Below, one piece after another: positions 57,732 to 64,000 of a DNA stretch of 64,000 nt. Each line of letters opens with the position of its first letter. Positions within the stretch are counted from its first letter, which is position 1. Below the pieces are notes generated by a model. That model was given only the letters and a program-made list of their open reading frames with translations, searched no databases and was not told the DNA's origin. A program made the translations under genes and the position numbers. The stretch covers positions 297,413,957 to 297,477,956 of the forward strand of contig NC_133650.1 of assembly GCF_009905375.1 (NCBI RefSeq), given 5' to 3'. The stretch comes from Apium graveolens. Taxonomy: Eukaryota; Streptophyta; Magnoliopsida; Apiales; Apiaceae.

Positions 57732-58756
57732 TGTTAGGAATATATGTGCATTAGTTTGATGATATGTTTAACAAAACACTTAAGTAGAAGTTTAGTGTTT
57801 GTAGCCTCAACGGATAAGACCATTTTGGCTATCCGTTGATGGTGCAGCTTTACTTAGAAATAAGTCTAGTGTTGTAGCACATTTCAGTCTCTGTATTTGA
57901 GATATAATTCTTAGAAGTTGAGAGAAAATATAAGTCATGTTGACTACTAGAAGATATGCAAATAGGAAGGCCAATTGTAAATATTTCATGCCTTGTAATT
58001 TTGTATAAATGAAGTGGTATCAACGGATATCTTAAAGACCTTCAACGGATGAGAAACAAAGCTTCAACGGATGTCTCTAAAGCTTCAACGGATAGAGCTT
58101 CAACTGCTAACACATCAACGGATAAAGCCATCAACGGATGAAGGCTTCAACGGATGTTCTGTTAAATAGCAGTTGATAAGTGGTAGTTGTAACAGCAGAC
58201 AGAGGCACATGGGTTGTCAGAGATAACTGAAATGTGGAAGCCTAATTTCAGGAACATCAGAAAAAGCAGCCGTTCTACTCTAGTACAAAGAGGCAATAGT
58301 CAACAAAGCACTTGAGTGATATGGAGAAGAAACAAGTGGAGAACTTATTTTATTATTGTATTTTTATCTTTGTCTTCACTTGTACACTTGGTGATATATA
58401 AACCAAGTAGCAGCTAGTAATTAGATAAGAATTTTTCCAGTGCTGTTTAGAAAAATCTTGAGAGAAAAATTATCTAGTTTGTACTAGGATGCAGCTGTGA
58501 TCAACATCTAGAATCACAGATTTTATGAAATACCATCTCTGGTGGAACAATAATCCACCAGAAAAGTTTTTAAGGTCTGTTGTGTTCTTTACATTAGTGC
58601 TTGAATATATATCTGTCTGTATTAGCTTAAAGCAATTCACACACTTGTTTATCTTGAACACAAAGCCTTTAAAACTGCTCAAAACTTGAAAAAATTTTGA
58701 GATTTACATTCAACCCCCCTTCTGTAAATCTCATTGTTAGTCCACTAGGAATAACA
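57732..58756 (+). repeat. Element G 5' LTR (1,025 bp)
   Basis: It starts TGTTAGGAATATATG and ends AATAACA (terminal TGTTA/TAACA). TATA box TATATAAA at 58395-58402, C-rich tract near 58711-58718. Nine CAACGGAT/ATCCGTTG words lie between 57808 and 58155, upstream of the TATA box. Confidence 0.93.
57808..58155 (+). repeat. Nine CAACGGAT words in the G LTR
   Basis: Direct copies at 57808, 58021, 58043, 58065, 58086, 58116, 58132 and 58148 (start positions); one inverted copy at 57831-57838. The seven from 58021 to 58155 are spaced 22, 22, 21, 30, 16 and 16 bases. The DNA between them is not a simple tandem repeat. The core AACGG resembles plant MYB-type sites; this is only a resemblance. Confidence 0.85.
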
Positions 58757-58758
58757 AT

Positions 58759-58770
58759 TGGTATCAGAGC
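58759..58770 (+). other. Element G primer-binding site
   Basis: TGGTATCAGAGC, two bases after the LTR; initiator Met-tRNA site. Confidence 0.9.
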
Positions 58771-58817
58771 AAGCTCTTGACACACAAAGAGTTTAAAGAT
58801 CTTGGAAACTAACAAAG

Positions 58818-61157
58818 ATGAGTAAGAAGGATATTGGAGTAAAAATCCCAGTTCTTGACAAAGACAGTTATCACCATTGGAAGGTGAAAATGCACCTTCA
58901 TCTACTCTCCCAAGATGAAGGTTATGTAAACTGCATTGAGAATGGTCCTCACATTCCCCACAAAGTAGCCACAGTTGCTACGGCCACAATTGTTGTTGGT
59001 CAATCCATTCCAAAACCTAGAGCAGAATGGACAATGGAAGACACAGAAGAAGTCCACAAGGATACTCATATCTAGGGACACAGTTCAGCTATTGTGTGAA
59101 GGTACAGAACAAGTAAAAGAAAACAAAATGCAGCTTCTCATTCAACAGTATGAGTATTTTCATTTTGAAGAAAATGAATCTTTAAATGACATATTCAATA
59201 GATTCCAAAAGCTGTTGAATGGACTGAAGCTGTATGGTAAAGTGTACCAGGTGAAGGATTCAAATCTTAAATTTTTAAGATCTTTGCCAAAGGAATGGAA
59301 ACCCATGACTGTCTCCTTGAGAAACTCTCAAGATTATAAGGACTTCACTCTTGAAAGATTATATGGAATCTTGAAGACTTATGAACTAGAGCTGGAACAG
59401 GATGAGGTATTGGAGAAGGGAAGAAAGAAAGGAGGTTCAGTTGCCTTGGTAGCTGAAAATGAGAAAGAATGCAGACAAGAAACTGTGAGATCAACATCAA
59501 ACTCCAAAGATGGCACAAGCAAATCAGAATCAAGCAAGGGTAAGGAGCAAGTTGCTGAGAATGAAGACAACTCCAGCCAAGATGACTCTGATGGTATTGA
59601 TGAGCATCTTGCATTTCTTTCCAGGAGATTTGCAAAGATGAAATTTAGGAAAAACACTAGAGCCACTAAACCTCATAAGAACATGGTGGACAAATCCAAG
59701 TTCAAGTGTTTCAATTGTGGTATAAGTGGACACTTTGCAAGTGAGTGCAGAAAACCAACTTCTGAAAAGAAGAAATTTGACCAAGTAGATTACAAAAAGA
59801 AATATTTTGATCTGCTCAAGCAAAAGGAGAGGGCTTTCATTACTCAAGAAAAAGACTGGGCAGCTGATGGAGAAGAAGAGGATGAAGATGTGGAATATAT
59901 CAACTTGGCTCTCATGGCTGATTCTGAGGAAAATGAAGTTAGTTCATCAAGCAACCAGGTAATCACTACTGATTTAACACAGCTTACTAAAGAAGAGTGC
60001 AATGATGCTTTTAATGACATGTCTACTGAATTGTATCATTTGCGTATGTCTCTTAAATCACTTGCTAAAGAAAATAATAGGATTAAAGAGAACAATCTGT
60101 TTTTAAGTAATAAAATGCTGTGTTAGAAGATAAGTTGATTGACTTAGAGAAAACTAAGCTACATTATATATCTGTTGAAAATGAACTAGCTGAATCTGTT
60201 AAGAAAGTAGAAATACTTTCCAATCAATTAGAGAGAGAGCATGAGGTGATTAAAGCCTGGAAGACATCTAGGGATGTTAGTGCTCAAATTTCCAAGGTCC
60301 AAGGAATTGAATCATTCTGTGAGACTGCCTGGGATAAAAACAAAAAGAAACTGGAATTAATTGATGGGCTGTCAACGGATGTGGAATCAACGGATGATGA
60401 AAGTTATCCGTTGAAGGAAGAAAAGGAGCATCCGTTGAAGGTTCCTCAATTGAAACAGGCAGATGTTTCTAAAAGTGAAAATCTAAAGAAACTCAACAAA
60501 AAGTTTGGTTCAACTTCTAAGAACTTTGTCAAAGAAGAAGCAAGCACATCCAAAGATTTCAGTAAGGTGAATATAGGACACATGACCTTAGAACAGTTAA
60601 AGAATAGGCTCAAAGTGGTTGAGGATAAAAAGGAAACTAAAAGGAAATCTAATAGAAATGGGAAGGTAGGGGTTAACAAACATAACAATTACACACCTGA
60701 TAAGTATGCTCCTAGAAAAAGCTGTGTGCATTGTAGTAGTGTTAATCATCTATCTGCTAATTGCAAATCTATTAAGAAAACTCCCATACATGTGCCCTCT
60801 TCCATGCCTAATATGTCTGCATCACCTCTACATGTTATGCCTGTTATGTCTCAACAGAATCCTTATGCACATTTTACAAACATGCCATATTTTAACAATC
60901 CTTATCTTGCTGCATTTAGTATGCCTCAAATGCCATACAATATGCCAATGTGGAATAACATGCTTGCACAATCCATGCCTTATCAAATTCCAAATGTGCT
61001 AAATGATTCTGTGACTAACCCTACACCTCAACCAACTACATCTAAGATCAAGGTTGACTCAAAGTTACCTAAGTCTAAAGATGCAGGAGGAATGAAGTCT
61101 AGGAGAAAGGCTAACAGGAATGGACCCAAGGAAACTTGGGTACCAAAATCAACTTGA
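58818..61157 (+). pseudogene. gag: Element G gag, internal deletion and frameshift
   Basis: Start ATG 58818 (MSKKDIGVKIPVLDKDSY). Near 59065 about 74 bases are missing net against A, removing the FNGVDADMFDNIINCKN segment and shifting frame. A second shift lies near 60115. The knuckle CFNCGISGHFASEC is intact, and a second CCHC site (CVHCSSVNHLSANC) lies near the end, followed by a Met/Pro/Asn-rich tail. Four CAACGGAT/ATCCGTTG words lie at 60373-60437. The end is TGA 61155-61157. Confidence 0.92.
60373..60437 (+). repeat. Four CAACGGAT / ATCCGTTG words in G gag
   Basis: Direct at 60373-60380 and 60388-60395 (coding STD), inverted at 60406-60413 and 60430-60437 (coding PLK). The copies in A differ by the same base in all four. 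Confidence 0.8.
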
Positions 61158-62604
61158 TTGATTTTATGGTGTGCAGGGAAAAAGAAGAAATCTATGGTAC
61201 TTGGACAGTGGTTGTTCAAGACACATGACAGGAGATTTCTCCCTGCTCACTGAGTTTAAGGAGAGAGCTGGCCCTAGCATAACCTTTGGAGATGACAGCA
61301 AAGGGTTTACTATGGGATATGGCTTGATTTCAACAAGGAATGTCATCATTGATGAAGTTGCATTAGTTGATGGTCTCAAGCACAACTTACTGAGTATCAG
61401 TCAACTATATGATAGAGGGAATACAATTTCCTTCAATTCAGAAGCCTGTGTTGTCACCAGCAAGAAAGACAACAAAGTGGTTCTAACTGGAGTTAGAAAA
61501 GGGAATGTGTACTTAGCTGACTTCAACTCTACAGATGCAGAATCTATTACTTGTCTCTTCAGCAAAGCAAGTTCAGTTGAGAGTTGGCTATGGCACAAAA
61601 AGCTATCCCATTTGAATTTCAAGACAATGAATGATCTAGTCAAAAAGGATTTAGTTAGAGGAATTCCTCTAGTTGAATTCTCAAGGGATGGTTTGTGTGA
61701 TGCTTGTCAGAAAGGCAAACAAAGGAAAGCATCATTCAAAAAGAAGCTTGAAACAACAATTGATGAACCATTACAGCTGGTGCATATGGATTTGTTTAGA
61801 CCAGTCAATGTATTGTCAATTGCAAGAAAAAGATATTGCTTAGTGATTGTAGATGATTTCTCAAAGCTTTCATGGGTCTATTTTCTTGGATCAAAGGATG
61901 AAGCAAGTGAAATCATTATCAATCACATCAGGCAAGTCAATAATCATCCTGACTTGAAGGTTAGGAATATCAGGAGTGACAATGGAACTGAGTTCAAGAA
62001 TTTGTCAATAAGGCTGTTCTGTGAAGAAAATGGAATCATGCATGAGTTCTCAGCTCCAAGAACACCTCAGCAAAATGGGGTAGTTGAAAGAAAGAACAGA
62101 TCTTTGATTGAGGCTGCCAGAACAATGCTTGAAGAATCAAAGTTACCAACATATTTCTGGGCTGAAGCTGTTAATTGTGCCTGCTACACTCAGAATATTT
62201 CTTTGATCAATCAAGCTAAAGGCATGACTCCTTATCAGTTGTTCAAGAGAAGAAAACCAACTCTAAACTTTCTTCATGTCTTTGGATGTAAATGCTTTAT
62301 ACTGAGGAATCAATCTGACCATAAAGGGAAGTTTGATGCAAAGGCTGATGAAGGGATATTTGTTGGTTACTCAACTGGAAAATCTTATAGGGTCTACAAT
62401 CTATAAACCAACATTGTTATGGAATCTGTGCATGTTGTGTTTGATGATAAAAAGATTGATGGACTAACAGATGAGGGACACAATGAGAGACTTAAATTTG
62501 ACAACATTGAGATATATTGTGATGATAGTGAAGAGGAGATTGATGGAGATGACACTTCAAAAGGGGTTCAAAATATGCCTTTAGATAATGCACAAAATTC
62601 TGCA

Positions 62605-62703
62605 CCCGTTGATAGAGGCAATGCAGTATCCGTTGAAAGACATAGTGCATCATCCGTTGAAGTACAAAATGAAGCATCCGTTGATCATAGTTCATCAACG
62701 GAT
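62605..62703 (+). repeat. ATCCGTTG / CAACGGAT words in the G IN-RT linker
   Basis: Inverted at 62628-62635, 62652-62659 and 62676-62683; direct at 62696-62703; a degenerate copy CCCGTTGA near 62605. They code for SVE, SVD and STD. The spacing of the first three is exactly 24 bases. Confidence 0.8.
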
Positions 62704-62762
62704 AATCGATTTACATCATCAGTTGATAGAACTCCAAATTCCCTGCAAAGAACCAACAACTC

Positions 62763-62770
62763 AGGGGGAG
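62763..62770 (+). other. PPT-like purine tract inside G pol
   Basis: AGGGGGAG in the IN-RT linker, the same place as in D and F. B has three such tracts (32933-32940, 33077-33084, 33120-33126). Confidence 0.4.
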
Positions 62771-64000
62771 TTTCAACTAATCAACACTCTGTCTCATATC
62801 ATGACAATACTGAGGCCACCTCATCTAGAGCACATCTTCCACCTCAAAGGAAATGGACCAAGAATCATCCCTTTGAACTGATCATTGGTGATGCATCATC
62901 TAAAGTGCAAACAAGAAAAGCTATTCAAGATGAATGTCTGTATAGTAGTTTTCTATCTCAGGAGGAACCTAAGAAAGTGGAAGAAGCTTTATTGGATCCA
63001 GATTGGATATTAGCTATGCAGGAAGAGCTGAACCAATTTGAGAGAAATAAAGTTTGGAAGCTGGTACCCAAACCAAAGAACAAGAGTCCTATTGACACAA
63101 AATGGGTATTCAGAAACAAGATGGATGAAAATGGCATTGTCATAAGGAATAAAGCCATATTGGTTGCTAAAGGCTATTCTCAACAAGAGGGAATAGATTT
63201 TGATGAAACATATGCTCCTGTTGCAAGACTTGAAGCCATCAGAATTTTTCTAGCCTATACAGCCCATGCCAATTTCAAAGTCTATCAAATGGATGTCAAG
63301 AGTGCATTTCTAAATGGGAAATTGGAGGAAGAAGTCTATGTAAGTCAACCTCCAGGGTTTGAAGATCCAAATTTTCCAGACTATGTGTATTATCTGTTGA
63401 AAGCACTCTATGGACTGAAGCAAGCACCTAGAGCCTGGTATGAAACCCTATCAAAATTCCTTTTGGAGAATCACTTCACTAGAGGTACTGTTGATAAAAC
63501 TCTCTTCTTTAGGAATGTTAATGGCTCTAGTATACTTGTTCAAATTTATGTAGATGACATAATATTTGGTTCTAAAGATAATAAACTTTGCAAAAAGTTT
63601 GCTAAGCTAATGCAAAGTAAGTATGAAATGAGCCTGATGGGAGAACTAACCTATTTTCTTGGTTTACAAGTTAAACAAGTTAGTGATGGAATTTTCATTA
63701 GTCAAACTAAATATATTCATGATCTTCTAAAAAGGTTTGACTTAATGGAATGTTCATCTGCAAAAACTCCCATGGCCACTGCCACCAAACTTGAATTAAA
63801 TAAGACTGAAAGGTCTGTGGACATTACAAGTTATAGAGGCATGGTTGGTTCACTTTTATATTTAACTGCTAGCAGACCAGATATAATGTTTGCTACATGT
63901 CTGTGTGCTAGATTTCAAGCTGATCCTAGGGAGTCTCACTTAATTGCTATCAAGAGAATTTTCAGATATCTCAAGGGTACACCAAATTTAGGTATTTGGT

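Larger units (their letters stand above)
57732..64000 (+). mobile_element. Element G: family I Ty1/copia, 5' part, continues off the right edge
   Basis: LTR 57732-58756, PBS, gag with a 74-bp net deletion and a frameshift, and pol with one stop. The sequence ends inside RNase H. It is the relative of A, with the same Gag type, the same SYPxx/HPxx word region and the same LTR end. Confidence 0.94.
61162..64000 (+). pseudogene. pol: Element G pol, partial at the window edge, one nonsense codon
   Basis: Frame +1 relative to gag, opening at 61162; TGCAG/GG at 61173-61178. Protease DSGCSRHMTGD, integrase HHCC (WHKKLSHLNF, CDACQKGKQRK), [20 protein letters not shown] and VVERKNRS. The stop TAA at 62404-62406 follows VYNL; the same frame is then open to 64000 through the linker, RT ([21 protein letters not shown]) and into RNase H ([15 protein letters not shown]). 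LFRPVN replaces the usual LFGPVN. Apart from the stop this pol looks complete to the edge. Confidence 0.92.

Noticed and set aside
58021..58155. CRISPR-like array from the regularly spaced words in the G LTR
   Set aside because: The repeat is 8 bases, spacing is irregular, the context is a plant LTR, and the word recurs in coding DNA.

Overview
This window is a block of nested LTR retrotransposons from an AT-rich flowering-plant nuclear genome. I see no host gene, rRNA, tRNA gene or CRISPR array. Every coding region belongs to Ty1/copia elements: the order is gag, protease, integrase, RT, RNase H, and all primer-binding sites match initiator Met-tRNA. The long coiled-coil Gag and the extra ORF after pol look Sirevirus-like. 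The host is probably a eudicot; I cannot name the species.

Three element families are present. Family I is A (1-2011, partial) and G (57732-64000, running off the right edge). Family II is B (2012-33972, broken), C (3073-29551, minus) and E (36873-50136, minus). Family III is D (12495-25737, minus, apparently intact), F (36193-57731, split and cut) and an orphan ORF3 end at 33973-36192.

The insertion order can be read from target-site duplications (TSDs). B sits in the gag of A. C sits in the gag of B (TSD GACAA, 3068-3072 and 29552-29556). D sits in the integrase of C (TSD CATTA, 12490-12494 and 25738-25742). E sits in the LTR of F (TSD TCTTG, 36868-36872 and 50137-50141). G sits in ORF3 of F. 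Removing C from B, or D from C, restores one open frame with a single TSD copy. LTR differences counted by eye are about 14/592 for C, 9/611 for E and 8-9/1330 for D, so D is youngest.

Families II and III are about 13.2 kb long. Both carry a large ORF3 (about 1,240 and 1,127 codons) between pol and the 3' LTR. It has an N-terminal globular domain, a Ser/Pro/acidic linker, coiled coils and a related C-terminal domain, with no evident membrane segment. It is preceded by 1.3-2.4 kb of conserved non-coding DNA with TATA-like boxes. Family II also has an 89-residue small ORF there.

The most striking pattern is that each family has its own short DNA word, repeated in its LTRs and inside the element. 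The words are CAACGGAT (CGACGGAT in A) for family I, AAGTWCTGAT for family II, and a TATGAC/CAAGAC-ACAATC palindrome for family III. In families I and II the word also lies in coding DNA; in G it is read in more than one frame and on both strands. Other recurring features are a 3' splice-site-like TGCAG/GG at every visible gag-pol junction and a PPT-like purine tract between integrase and RT.
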